Assembly: GCA_032718865.1 (NCBI GenBank)
Contig: JALUTQ010000001.1
Location: forward strand, 2,232,001-2,296,000
Length of the DNA stretch: 64,000 bases
Direction of reading: 5' to 3'
From: Tilletia caries
Lineage: Eukaryota; Basidiomycota; Exobasidiomycetes; Tilletiales; Tilletiaceae
The notes beneath the pieces were generated by a model, which was not told the origin of the DNA, ran no database searches, and saw nothing but the letters and a program-made list of their open reading frames with translations. Position numbers and translations under genes: made by a program. Numbering within the stretch: the stretch's first letter is position 1; every line of letters starts with the position of its first letter. Of this stretch, positions 23,978-34,891 are shown piece after piece.

Positions 23978-24268
23978 ATGTGCGAGGAAATTCACGACCA
24001 AGATTACTGCGGCACATGTGGCGTAGACATAGGCGAGCCGGACATTGGATACAATGATTGCGACGATCCGGACTGCGAGGGGTACGAAACGAAGTACAGA
24101 AGGTCAGTGGCCCTAGTCAGGTGCTATGACTGCATCAAAGCCTGGCTAGAAGAAGACGACAAGGACGACGACAAAGACGACGACAAAGACGACGGAGCGC
24201 ACCAGGACAATAATAAAGAAGAAGATGACGGAGCCCACGGCGAAAATAACAACGAAGATGACGAGTGA
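23978..24268 (+). CDS. Small cysteine-rich protein with acidic repeat tail, 96 aa
   Basis: ATG at 23978, TGA at 24266-24268, no intron needed. The first 60 residues hold CxxC-type pairs (DYCGTCGVD, NDCDDPDCEGY, RCYDC) that could coordinate zinc. The tail is made of repeats of DDKD and D/E-rich GAH-x-NN units. No signal peptide is seen. A decayed copy of its last codons and its 3' flank (about 37085-37340) is fused to the H15 fragment at 36.1-37.09 kb, which supports this being a real gene that has been duplicated. Confidence 0.55.
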   Translation: MCEEIHDQDYCGTCGVDIGEPDIGYNDCDDPDCEGYETKYRRSVALVRCYDCIKAWLEEDDKDDDKDDDKDDGAHQDNNKEEDDGAHGENNNEDDE

Positions 24269-25460
24269 GAGAACTACGCAGCTTCAGTCACTGGAAATCG
24301 TGAGTGCCAGCTCAAACAAATCTTCTCGCGCGGATCACTGATCTCGCTTTCGTTCGATCCGATCATACCGAACACCAATGGCGGACAGGTACTTCGTGCC
24401 TCGTAGAGTGGCAACGTGCCAAGAGTCAAAGTCTCTGCGCTGTTCCAGCATCTCGTCAGAGTCCATATCCACTGCTCAACAGTAATTCTCCAGGCCCTGA
24501 GCTCAGAGATTCGTAAAAACGTCCTGAGGAAGCTGTTTGGGTCAGTAGAGTGCCTGGTGCTGAGGTTAAGGTGTACTGCGAGTGGGAAGGTGATCCGCAG
24601 CACCATCTCTCGGTCAATCTGATGAGGAGCTTACAGAAAGCGTCAGTAACGATCTTGCGTTGCGGGTCTGATGAGAAGTGTGGTGTCGGTCCTGATCATC
24701 AGGTTGAAGGAAAGAACCGTTAGCTCCGAAATGGTCGAGTCGAGGGTAATCTTCGTGGATACCTCGGAATCGAGGTTCTGCCTCGGAAAACGTTGAGCGG
24801 AGAGGAAGGTTTTGAAGCCTCTAAGGGGCAGACGAGTGTTAGCTGGTAAGGACGAACAGGGAATGATCAGTTAGCGAAAGCAGCTGAGACCAAGATATAT
24901 TTGAGAATGACTGTGGAAGCGTGAAGTGCCGAGTGTCAGGTAACGGACGGCCTCGACCGCATCGTAACTTTCAATATCGGTACAATTCTCTCCTAGCTCC
25001 AGGTTGTGGAGCCCTTGGGCATCTTTCCTCTCTTTCCCCGACCGAAGCCGTCATCTCTTTCGAGCTGTGATCTCGATACCTGAATTGTGAGCGGATGTAT
25101 CGATGAGCTGAGGATCATATGAAAGGTAGAAAGGAGTAGCAAAGAGTGAATTCGGTGCACATCACGTCGAGTGGGGACGCTGATACACTACGCTGGCTAG
25201 GACGTTTGGCCGTGGGGACTAGGGACTGGTCGAGGCTTGGGAAGGGCCGAAGGACTGAAGAAGGACTGAGATGTTGAGAAGAATGATGCTCGGAGGTACC
25301 TCACTCCGGCCTTGAGACTGTACGTTCGTGGTGCGATGGTGTATGTTCTGCGCGACTTGAGGATGCGGTGTGGACCTGTCGGAAGTGGAAGCGTTGCGAG
25401 AAGGCTTCTGCCGGGAAGGCGAAGCTGATGTATTATCGCTGGTCATGCGGCGACGAATGG
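24269..25460. repeat. Duplicated flanks: 3' side of the acidic Cys protein and of secreted copy D
   Basis: 24269-24490 matches 37118-37340. About 24570-25460 matches the region downstream of the other cysteine-rich secreted genes (33.98-34.89 kb on the same strand), including the shared words TGCGGGTCTGATGAGAAG and CCTGATCATCAGG. No independent gene. Confidence 0.55.
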
Positions 25461-26040
25461 CTAGTCCTGGTGGCATTCCTGCGGAATGGAGCCGCATCCA
25501 CGGGGCAATCGTTGGCGAAAGTTGTCACAGTTGTCTTTACAGAACCGAGGAACATCGAGTCCGGGATCATGATGGTCTGCCATGCATCCCTTGTAGCAGT
25601 CCTGCACAAGAGTTATTAAAACATTTGATTCGTCAGTCCAATGGCATGGTCTCGCAATCAGAACGCGCTCATGAGCTCGGGAACGTACGCCTTTGCCGCT
25701 AAGAGTCCAAATCGTGCATGTGCAGCTCTATGGAGCAGGAAGCAAGACAGAGAGTGCGATGTCAGTGGAGCAGCTTGAGGGTCTTTGAAACGCTGTACAT
25801 GCAACGTACGAAGACTGTGAATTTCACTTGGCCTAAAGTCTTGCAATGCACCGCGAGATCGGAACATTTATTGATAACATCAGACTGAGAGCAACCGAGT
25901 TGAGGCGTTGAGGGAAGATAGCAAAGGGAGATGTCAGGATGAGGAAAAGAGAAGAAAAATTTGTGGACGAGACTCACTGTATTGACGCCGCTGATGGCGA
26001 ACAGCATGCCGATGAGCATGAAGGAACTGATCGACTTCAT
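25461..26040 (-). CDS. Small secreted cysteine-rich protein, copy D (candidate effector, intact)
   Basis: Exons 26040-25978, 25884-25810, 25727-25689 and 25601-25461, all phase 0, 105 aa. The signal peptide is MKSISSFMLIGMLFAIS; exon 1 lacks the last four codons found in the other copies. The mature part has 10 Cys: KCSDLAVHC, SCTC, DCYKGC, FCKDNC and GCGSIPQEC. Exon 3 and the start of exon 4 are almost the same as in the 59-kb copy, while exon 2 is unrelated in sequence except for its two Cys. All splice sites are canonical. The function is unknown. Confidence 0.75.
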
Positions 26041-27058
26041 GGTGTTCGACTAAGTTGTAGGTAATTGAGAAGGTTCGGTCGTAACCTGCGAAAGCTTTGG
26101 AGAGGGAGAGAGGAAAGGATAAGAGAAAGGTGATGGGTGATGAAGGGTAGAAAATGTCGGGAAGGCGTCCTCTTTATACGCGTTGGCAACTGACCGCGCC
26201 TTCGGGACGGCGAGGGCCACGGCCAAGCTCTTAGTTGGTCATGGGATGAGCCATCCAGCGAATCAATAGCAAAAGCCGAAATGCACCGCTGGTCCAATGA
26301 GAGGCGAGTAGCGGAAGTCGCTCCACTGCTCACCGCTCACCGTTCTCATGTCCAGCGATGGAGGCTGGACTCGCTGGAGCGATGAGATACATATCATCAG
26401 TATCAGAAGGTAACCGAGAGTCGGGCTTCAGCCGCGACGAATCTCATGTTACTGTCGCTTCATCTCATTTCCCGCATCACCCAGCTCCGTGCAAGGTACC
26501 GCCGATCCGTGAGTTTTTGGGCATTGCCATCCTGACGCTCGCCCTGACGCCAGTCGTCTAGCTGCTGGTATGGCCTCATCGCACGTGCTGTAATGTACGT
26601 ACAAACCTGTTGAAGGTAGAGACGATGCTTACAGTTCTGCTTTGAGGACAACTTCGACCGTGGCTCGCTCTTGACTGCAGTCCTTTGGCAGCGGAACGCG
26701 GAACGCGGGGCCTCAGAGCTCGCGAACCTCGTTGCACGCAGAGTCGGCAGTGACGAGGTTGGTTCTTATTGTCCTAACTGGTGGTCTGCTGGCTACATGT
26801 GCGATTCGAAGAGAAAAGAAGGAAGAGAGATGAGCGAGTGTGGGTGTCGATCACAATGATCGTTGTTGGACACGCGAGAGAGAGAAGGATGCTTCTCGTT
26901 GCCGGCAAGATCCTTTGTCCTTCCTTTCCTCGACATATTCCCATTTTGTGTAGATCCCAGTCGATCGAAGAGAGATTCGGTGACAGATGTAGCTACACCA
27001 TAACAAAAGCCTCGTAATGCAGTGTGGCACTTTCCTGAGGGTAAATCCAGAGAGCGAT
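26041..27058. promoter_or_regulatory. Promoter of copy D and spacer to ferric reductase
   Basis: TATA-like TTTATA at 26173-26178 and CCG-N5-CGG at 26414-26424 lie in the same conserved blocks as in the other family promoters. From about 26560 to 27058 nothing recognisable is present; it includes the ferric reductase 3' side. Confidence 0.5.
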
Positions 27059-29162
27059 TCAAAACTCCAGCCGGTTATCATCGACAAAGCGAACGCTCGA
27101 GCGCAGGTAGTCGCCCGTCCGTTCCTTCAACACCGCCCGACCCCAGTTGCAGGCCGCCGCTGCCCTCCGAGCCTCCGAGACCATCTCGCCCGGCCCGCTC
27201 ACGAAAACCGTTGTCTCGCCAGTAGAGACGGTGGTGCCGACGAAGTCGCGTATCAATTCGCTCACATCCGGTCGGTGATGGTCGGTGGGAGGGGACGAAG
27301 ATGTGATCCGGGGCAGGTTGACGACCGAGACTTCCGCTGAGCCCGAGCCCGAGTTTGAGCCAGGTGCAGAGTGATGTTCTTTACCGATCGCCTCGTCGAC
27401 CACCTCGTTCTTCTCCGTGTTGGCCTCATGTCCAACCCGGTCCCTGGTCACAAAGGTCCGCACAGTGATCAAGGGATGGGCACGAAGCACATCAAGCTCC
27501 GCTCCGACCCATTCCACGTCCTTCGCCTGGCGCACAACCCAGCAGAGCTCTATCTTGCGAGCTGTCTTGTTGTCGTGGGCAAGAGTGTTGGCGAGGTGGA
27601 GGAGTACTGGCAGGACAAAGGTGACGCCCGTGCCACCTGCCAGGCAGAAGATATTCGTATCGTGTCCGACGCCATTCATAATCGAAGCGCCGTACGGACC
27701 TGTGAGAATGACGCCCGTCGTGGGCTTGCCTGCCTCTGAACTTGGGCCATCGATCATTGCGCACTTCTCCGCAGCCAGCATCGCGATGCGCTTCGTCTCC
27801 CCCTTCTTGGCCCGGAAGATGTACGAGTGCGTGACGAGCTTGGCTGAGTCCTGAATCGGAAGGGAGAGCGGTGTGAGTGGGTGGGACTGCCAGATGCTTC
27901 CCTCAGTAAAGCAGAGGTAGAAGTATTGACCGATGTTCCACGGCCGCTGCGGATGCTGAAAGTCGAGTCGGACAATGTCACCGTTCTTCTCGTCGGGGAA
28001 GTAGGTGACCTGGGCCGGGGCAGCGGAGAATCCGAATCGACTCGCAGACATCGACCCGGGCAGACACTTGTAGTGAAGCAAGGCAGAACGCCCAATGCGC
28101 ACGGCACGATCGATACCCCACAGGACGAGGGAAGGGATGAGGAAAACCTTGAGATGCTCCCAGTGACCCCAGCATGCGCCGACGTATACCATGGCGAGGA
28201 CATAGTGCGCCTTTCGGAAGAATTCGTACCCAAAGGCTCGGATTGCGAACGGCATGCTCAACACCCAGAGCGAGGTGAGGAAGAACATCGCAACCACGCC
28301 CCAGATCATGTAGGGTTGCTTGATCCAGTTGATTCCTACGGATGGTTGTGGTTGGTAGAGTCGGATCTCGACGATGCACCAGCCGATGGTGTGGACCGAG
28401 CTTTGAATGAAGATGATGTGGCCCAGCCAGCGATGGAGGAAGTTGAAGTGGTGGTACGGCACTCCCGTAATCAATGACAGGACCGATTCGCGACTGCTAA
28501 GCAGGATCGAGAGTGGAGTGAGGGCGAAGGCCAGGACGCCCACTCGGTCCGCGAATGGGCCTAAGGTGCTTCGACTGTTGTATTTACCCGGAGCCTTCTT
28601 GACAGGCGTGATCCAGCGCTTGTAGGACATTCCAAGAAAGGACCATATGATGATATAGCCAGCAAAAATGGCCAGAATGAGGACTTGGAAGCGGGTCACT
28701 CGGCCGAAGATGCGTCGAAGGCCGATATCTGGAAGCAGGTAGTGTCGGAGTGTTGCACCGGCGGCCGCGATGTGGCGGTTCAATACTGACGGCGCTCGCT
28801 GGTGAGAGGGATCCTCATCGGAAGAGGCGGGGCCGCAGGCGTCAATCTTGGAAGTGAATTTAGGAGCGATGAGTCGGCCGGTCCCATAGAGCGCAAGGAT
28901 GGCGAAGATGGTGGCCCAGATGACGGCGACGTAAATCATGCCGCGGTCATGAGCCGAGTACACGACATCGAGATACTCTGAGGGAGCAGTGGATTGAGGG
29001 TCAGAACGGTTGAGCATAAGCATTGCTGGATGATGACCGTGACTCACCGCAACTGCCTGCATCTACGGTACAGGGAATGACTCTGTCCGCGTATCCCCAA
29101 TGGGGCTCGACCTTGGAGCCATCGTGGAAGTCCTGAATGTGGGGAGCCTGAAGAGCGCTCAT
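27059..29162 (-). CDS. Ferric/cupric reductase transmembrane component (FRE/NOX family)
   Basis: Two exons, 29162-29048 and 28977-27059 (677 aa). Plasma-membrane flavocytochromes of this family move electrons from NADPH through FAD and two hemes to reduce extracellular Fe3+ or Cu2+ before uptake. Seen in order: an N-terminal transmembrane segment after DRGMIYVAVIW, and the ferric reductase domain with HHFNFLHRWLGH and VHTIGW, giving the spaced heme-binding His. The FAD motif is HPLTPLS. The NADPH-binding parts are GPYGASI, GGTGVTFVLPVL, CWVVRQAKD and the C-terminal VFVSGPGEMV. It lies between the secreted-protein arrays and is not duplicated here. Confidence 0.92.
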
Positions 29163-29312
29163 CCTGGAGGCGAAAGGGAGGGAGAGAGATTGAGTGCAGG
29201 AGGGGGACAGAAAAAGGAGAACAGTCAGCACCGTCCGCTATATAACTATTTCCGCAAAATGAGGCGGGCAGCGCAGAACTCGGAAGGCGCCGAGCTCAAG
29301 GCGACTGGGCTA

Positions 29313-29690
29313 CAGTTGACTCTGTCTAATCCCATGGACATCGGTGGACAAGTTTTGAGTATGGCTTTGAGAGAGTATGGGATTGGGCAGAGGAAAAAGC
29401 ACGTGGCAAGCCAGTCACGTGACCATTTCTGCGAAAATCCAGTCTCGCGACACCGTGTGGCTCGCTCGCAACACGGTGCGGCGGGTGTCCCAAAACTTCG
29501 CAACACCGTGTTGCGAGGCCTTTCTCTGTCGAAACCATACCGAAATCTCGCCCTCAAGATTATGGGATTGAAGGAGTTATGGGTATGGCTTCAGCCCAAA
29601 TCCCCATAGAACCAACTCCGTTCCCCAGAAATTTATGGAATCTCGACAGGTTATGGGGTTATAGGGCATGGGATTAGAGAGAGTCAACTG
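29313..29690. mobile_element. MITE, pogo/Tc1-mariner type, 378 bp
   Basis: Terminal inverted repeats of 24 bp with one mismatch begin CAGTTGACTCT (29313-29336 and the complement of 29667-29690). The element is flanked on both sides by TA (29311-29312 and 29691-29692), the target-site duplication of Tc1/mariner and pogo elements. Subterminal repeats of ATGGGATT recur in both orientations, and an internal hairpin is formed by CGCAACACGGTG and CACCGTGTTGCG (about 29467-29517). There is no transposase, so it would need a partner element elsewhere. It sits about 375 bp upstream of the THI80 start codon. Confidence 0.82.
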
Positions 29691-29727
29691 TACTGCAGCA
29701 CTTTGTTTCCCCTCATATCGGCCATTC

Positions 29728-29820
29728 TCCTTGCTGTCTTCCACCCTCTCAAGCTGTCTCCTTGCTGTCTTCCACCCTCTCAAGCTGTCTCCTTGCTGTC
29801 TTCCACCCTCTCAAGCTGTC
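29728..29820. repeat. Tandem repeat, three copies of a 31-bp unit
   Basis: The unit begins TCCTTGCTGTCTTCCACC and repeats three times without visible change, followed by a degenerate partial copy. It lies between the MITE and THI80. Confidence 0.9.
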
Positions 29821-30065
29821 TCCTTCCTGTCTGCTTCTGGCTTCTCTCCCCTCCTTGCGCTTGTCGCTTGTACGAGTAACTTGCAAGGGGCTCCGCCAAG
29901 ATGAGATGGACTGAGATCTCGGAGCCTTTCCGGAGCCTTTCTCATAAACGCCGCGAACGCTCCGAGCTGTCCGGGCACGCACCCCGGACCTCCCCGAAGC
30001 CCGCTTTCCACGACCCGAGCGTACCAAGACCGTGCCTTTGATGAGAAGGACAGGCAGACAAAATA

Positions 30066-31179
30066 ATGAAGTGTGATGGCGCCGAGGTGAAGGTCTGGAA
30101 CGCATCCCATCTCTTCGTGCCCCGCTCGCAGGGAGGTTCACGGCCCCCGTACGCGATCATCCTGCTCAACGCGCCCATCTCCGGCTCCCAGAAGGAAATA
30201 TTCCTCGGCCTCTGGAGCGGAGCCAGGCGCAGACTCTGTGCTGATGGCGGGGCAAATCGGCTGATCGAGGCGTTCGGCGAGCAAGCCCTTCTGGACTCTA
30301 CGGTTCCTTTGCCTGACGAGGTCCGCGGCGATCTCGACTCCATGCGGGAAGACGCCCGAGCCTTCTTTGAAACGCAGGTGAGGATCTTAAAACTCGTGCC
30401 CCTGAAAAGTTTCACGGTGGGAGGCCGGACTGAAATTCTCCTTTTGAACACTTTATAGAGGGTTCCCATCACCAAGCGCGAGTCGCAGTATGCGACCGAT
30501 CTGCAGAAGTGCATCAAGGCCGTCGAAGTCTTCGAACAAGACGAACTTGAAAAAGGGCAAATCTCACAGCCGCTCGAGCTCGTGATCTACGGCGGCCTGT
30601 CCGGTCGATTCGATCAGACGGTACATACTCTGCACGTCCTTTGGACGCTCGGTGCACCGCTCCCAGAAACCGGTCCGGGACCAGAACTGCTTTCAGAGCG
30701 GGACGAGGATGCTACCCTTGCGCGGAGAGCAAAGACATGGGTCGTCGGTGAACAATGCTTGGTTTGGATCCTCGAACCGGTGAGACTTGACAGGCAGGTA
30801 TAGAGATCGATTATACTGTGTCACACTGACCCTTCGAAATCGCTTTCTGTCCTCAGGGTCGACATGTCATTCATGTATCGAATCCGCCGCTAGGTCCTAC
30901 ATGCGGTCTCCTTCCCCTTGCCACAAGTAGTGGAGCTCGCGTGATTTCCAAGGGTCTACGATGGAATCTAGGTTACGTGTCCTCCACCCTGGCTGAAGTT
31001 CATCAGAGCCTGGTAACTGAAAACTTTTCCTCATTCTTGCAGACGGTACCATTCCTAGCTCACTCCCTTCCTTCGTCTCGACCTCAAATCAAATCCCTTT
31101 CACTGGCGGAAAGGCGACCATCGAAGTCGAGACGGACAAGACAATTTACTGGAGCATAGAGCTGCAGGAATCGGAATAG
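30066..31179 (+). CDS. THI80: Thiamine pyrophosphokinase
   Basis: Converts thiamine and ATP to thiamine diphosphate in the cytosol. Four exons, 30066-30377, 30459-30779, 30857-30971 and 31043-31179 (885 nt, 294 aa), all in phase. Diagnostic motifs: LCADGGANRL, RGDLDSM, KRESQYATDLQKC (the acidic Mg/ATP site with TDLQKC) and GGLSGRFDQT. The C-terminal thiamine-binding domain runs from GPTCGLLPLA through KGLRWNL to ETDKTIYWSIEL. Length fits the fungal family. No thiamine riboswitch is evident in the introns, but I could not fold them. Confidence 0.92.
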
Positions 31180-31435
31180 TGTATGACGAACCGGACTCTA
31201 CAACAGCGCCTTGCAGCCGCCACGTCGAACGTTTACCAAGTCAGACTGTTCCTTTCACAACTTTCAACGGACTCCTTTCGTTTCGAATGCATTCAACTTG
31301 TCAGCACCGGTCTCGCGCAACGAAAGGGCGTGAGGGTATGATGGGAAGCTGAAGCTGATGTTTTCATTGAAAAAGTCGAGGGTGAGAGAGGGAAGTCATG
31401 ACAAAGAAAGACCGCTGCGAGCACTTGAGCTGCCC

Positions 31436-31936
31436 TTAGTCCTTCTTGCCGCCGCCGTGAGCCTTCTTGAGTTTCTCCTTGTCAACGAACTTGTGCAAGA
31501 GGTGGTCGTCCTTGTCCTCGTAGAAGAAGCTGATCTTCTGGACCAGCAGTACCTCGGCCGCCTTGATCTCCTTGTCGTGGATCTTCTTGATCAGATCGAG
31601 CTTCTTCTTCTCGGTCTCCTTCTTGTCCGGGCTCTCGTACTCGTCAACGCCGAGGTTGTCATCGATACCGTCGCGGCGGACGAGATGGAAGCTGTTTCCT
31701 CCATCGCCCGGTAAGTCTCCGGTTGAGCGGCGGAAGGAGACGATGTCGGCAAGGCTTTGGCCTTCATCGGCGAGATCCTCGCTACCTTGATCGAAGTGGC
31801 CACCATAGCCGAGAGCATGGTTGTCGGGACTACGCGGGGCAATGTCGGATTCTCCAGTCGCCGTCGGGGCGGACCTCGTGGGAGCTGCTGCCAGGATGGC
31901 GCAAAGTACGAGGGCAAGCTTGGAGCTGAGCTGCAT
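31436..31936 (-). CDS. Secreted protein of the MQL family, 166 aa
   Basis: Single exon. The signal peptide MQLSSKLALVLCAILAAAP closely matches those at 15.3 and 37.9 kb. The mature region starts with an acidic, Gly/Asp-rich part (DNHALGYGGHFDQGSEDLAD), then a charged helix-prone part (DKKETEKKKLDLIKKIHDKE) and a Lys-rich end, AHGGGKKD. No known domain. A relic of its 5' end (promoter plus signal-peptide codons, start lost) lies at the far end of the inverted duplication at 62918-62975. Confidence 0.7.
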   Translation of the reverse strand: MQLSSKLALVLCAILAAAPTRSAPTATGESDIAPRSPDNHALGYGGHFDQGSEDLADEGQSLADIVSFRRSTGDLPGDGGNSFHLVRRDGIDDNLGVDEYESPDKKETEKKKLDLIKKIHDKEIKAAEVLLVQKISFFYEDKDDHLLHKFVDKEKLKKAHGGGKKD

Positions 31937-32982
31937 CGTTCGAGTGCGTGCGTGGGATGTGAATTAAGGCTTGAGTGTTGGCGACGATCTGGTGAGGTGT
32001 TGAAAACGTTATCGTGGGTAAGGGTGGGAAATTGAGTGGGTGGTAACGTTGCGGGCTGACAGAAATCGATGTCGCTGAAGGTAGTATGACCCGGAGAGGA
32101 TCTCAGGCCAGCGCTCTTATAGATGTTCAAGGGTCGACAGTGGCCCTATGCGTCGTTGGAGGACGCTCGAGGCGCATGCCCCGCCACGATTGCTGAGAGG
32201 CGGGCCGCAACGATACTGGAAGCGATCCAATTCGTTCAGCTGCGAGTATGTGGCTCCGCCTTGGACAGAGAGCAAGGCCCCGCCTTCTAGCAGAATGGCG
32301 AATGCTGATTGCCTGATAAAGCCGCCAGCGCCGCCGCCGGTCGTCTCCGCATGCGGACTTTTTGCGTTCCCCTGGGCGCGGAGGTGAAGACCGCGGGAGG
32401 AGGGAGGAGAAAGGGGAGGGGAAACGACAGATTCAAAAGAACCTACAGAGGGAGGGGAGGAGGGGAGGGACGAAGAATGCGATCAGTTCGCAAAACTCAT
32501 TTCCTCATGGCGGGGCCTGCAAAGATGAGTGAGTTGGGGGTACGAAGCCGTTCGCATGAAAACCCGTCAGTATTGCGCTCATGAACGAGGGGAAGTGGGC
32601 TCTCCCTGTCATTAGAGTATAGCGGCCGGACTAAAGCTCAATGATATGATTCCTAGTACATCATTGAACTTGCAGGAGTTCCGAACGTGGCCAACATCAG
32701 CGGAGACGGACGTAGTTGGTTTGTTTGTTGTTGGATGTGTCAAATCCCATGACATGCGTTCTCAAATCTCAAAGCTCAAAACATGGATCGATCTTCCTGG
32801 CTATGTACCTTACTGCTTACATACATCACAATAAGGTTGATGACTGCGAATCATTTCTCAGCGGTGATACTCTTTGTGGATCTCTCTCCATACGTCCTTC
32901 TTTCGATGCTCACACTATCGCAATATGATGCAGACGGAAAGACTGAGACATCTATTGTGAGAAGGGAGAGGTCACGACAAGT
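31937..32982. other. Promoter of the 166-aa secreted gene and duplicated spacer
   Basis: Inverted counterpart of 61895-62906, with similarity falling from the gene-proximal end (near 32950) outward. AAGGTAGTATGACC and a short AT-rich box lie within 200 bp of the start. No gene seen. Confidence 0.5.
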
Positions 32983-33720
32983 CTAGAAGAACCAGCTGAA
33001 GCCGCCCTTCTTTTTCTCAGCCGCAATCTTCTTGGCGAGAAGAGCGTTGCGGTGGAACGTCTCGTGAGCGGCCGCAGCTTTGAACTTGGCGTCCGCATTG
33101 ACCTCGGCCGCGGCCTTGTGCTTCTTGTCCGTTTTGATTTTTCTCGATCTTCTCCTCCTTGTGGCGGGAACCGGAGCTGCTCTTTCCTCCGTCGAAGCTG
33201 CGAGCACCGAAGAATTTGCCACCACAAAAACCGGAAGTTGCTGCTGCTGCCAATGAAGCTTCCGACGCTACTTTCAAACCCACCGTAGCGGCCGCCTCCA
33301 AACCACCGCAGCCACCGCCGAAGTCGTTTCCGAAGTCGAGTCCCTCGCGGAAGCCAAAGTCGTCCTTGCCAGAGCCTTGCTTATGCTCCTTCTTGAACCT
33401 CTTCAGGCCGGTCTTCTTACGGTGAGAGTCCTGGCCCTTGCTGTGATCGTCGCCACTCCTTGGTGTTTCCCTTGTTGTCGTTAGTTGTCGTCACTTCCGA
33501 AGCGGCCATGTCCAGAGCCCTTGTCGAAGCCTTAGTTGTCTCCTCCGAAGATGCCGAGCGCATCGCCGAAGTCGAAGCCGTTGTTGTTGCCGGAGCCGAC
33601 GTCACCAGAGCGAGGGTGCAGCTCGACTGCGTCGCTGTCGCTGATAGCTACGGCGGATGCCATGGGATGGGCGACCAGGAGGGCACAGAGGACGAAGGGG
33701 AGCTTGAAAGTAAGCTGTAT
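32983..33720 (-). pseudogene. Dead MQL-family secreted gene, copy B
   Basis: The signal-peptide codons are recognisable (QLTFKLPFVLCALLVAHP), but the start codon is ATA (33718-33720) instead of ATG. An in-frame TAA at 33532-33534 follows 62 codons later, and further stops and frame shifts occur before the well-preserved C-terminal Lys/Ala part (KHKAAAEVNADAKFKAAAAH). The same two lesions are present in the inverted copy at 61158-61894, so the gene was already dead when the segment was duplicated. Confidence 0.82.
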
Positions 33721-34891
33721 GTTGCCTAATATTTGGTTCAGAGTGGGAGTGAGAACAAAGCGTACGTGTGGGTGTGAGTATGTGGGAAGAAAGAGTAAGA
33801 GCGCCAGAGCTCTCCAAGGAGTGGTGTGGGAGAGATATATGAAGATAGCTTTAGCAGACCAGTGGGCGAAGGTCGACTACCCTTTTAAACCTTTCATCTC
33901 CGCGCCTGCAGAGTACGAAGGTAGGAACGCTCATCAACAACGAATGTCATAAGGCGACACGGCACATATAGGACCGAAGTCAAGACGTACTGCGGGTGGG
34001 AATAGGACAGCAGCACCATCGCCCGGTCAATCCAATGAGGGGCGTACAAAAACGTCTTGCGTTGCGGGTCTGATGAGAAGTGGGGTGTCGGTTCCTGATC
34101 ATCAGGTGGAAGGAAAGAACTGTTAGCTCAGGAATGGTCGAGTCGAGGGTGATGCTTCGTGGACACCTTGGAATCGAGGTTCTGCTTCGGAAAACGTTGA
34201 GCGGAGCGGAAGGGAGTGAAGCATCTTAAGAGGCAGACGAAGAGTGTCAGCTGAGGGATGATAAGTTGGCGAAAGCGGACGAGATCGAGGGAGGTTTCAG
34301 GAAGACTGTGGAAGCGTGAAATTTCGACTGAAGAAGAAGATGCGATGATGGATGACAGTTTCAGGCAACGGACGGCCTCGACCGCATCGTAATTCATACC
34401 AACATCGGCACAATTTCCCTCCTGGCTCCAAGTTGTGAAGCCCTTGGGCATCTTTCGCCTCTTTCCCTGGAACTAAGCCGTCATCCCTTTCGAGCTGTGA
34501 TCTCGTTATCTGGATTGTGGGCGGGTGTAGCGATGAGCTGAGAAGAATAATGGAAGGTAGAAAGGAGTAACAAAGAGTGAATTTGGCGCACATCACGTCG
34601 AGTGGGGACGATGATACCAGGCTGACTATGAAGCTTGGCCGTGGAGACTAGGGACTGGTCGAGGCTTGGGAAGGGCCAAAGGACTGAAGAAGGACTGAGA
34701 TGTTGAGAAGAGTGGTGCTTGGGGAGGTAGCTCCTCCGGTCTTGAGAAGTCACGTTCGTGGTGCGATGGTGTATTTTTCTGCGCGACTTGAGGATGCGGT
34801 GTGGACCTGTCCGAAGTGGAAGCTTTGCAAGAAGGCTTCGGCCGGGTAGGCGGAGCTGACGTAGTATCGCTCGTCCTGCGGTGACGAATGG
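33721..34891. repeat. Duplicated 3' flank of secreted copy B
   Basis: Inverted match of 59986-61157. It holds the promoter remnant of the dead MQL gene and the shared 3' flank of the cysteine-rich family. The 99-codon frame at 34297-34596 is preserved only because the DNA is duplicated. Confidence 0.5.

Larger units (their letters stand above)
29163..30065. other. Divergent promoter region of ferric reductase and THI80
   Basis: Contains the MITE at 29313-29690 and the 31-bp tandem repeat at 29728-29820, both described separately. The THI80 proximal promoter is the remaining 245 bp. Confidence 0.5.

Noticed and set aside
34297..34596. 99-codon frame preserved at 34.3 and 60.3 kb
   Set aside because: Identical because of the recent inverted duplication; it changes frame in the older copies at 11.7 and 25 kb, so it is flank rather than a gene.
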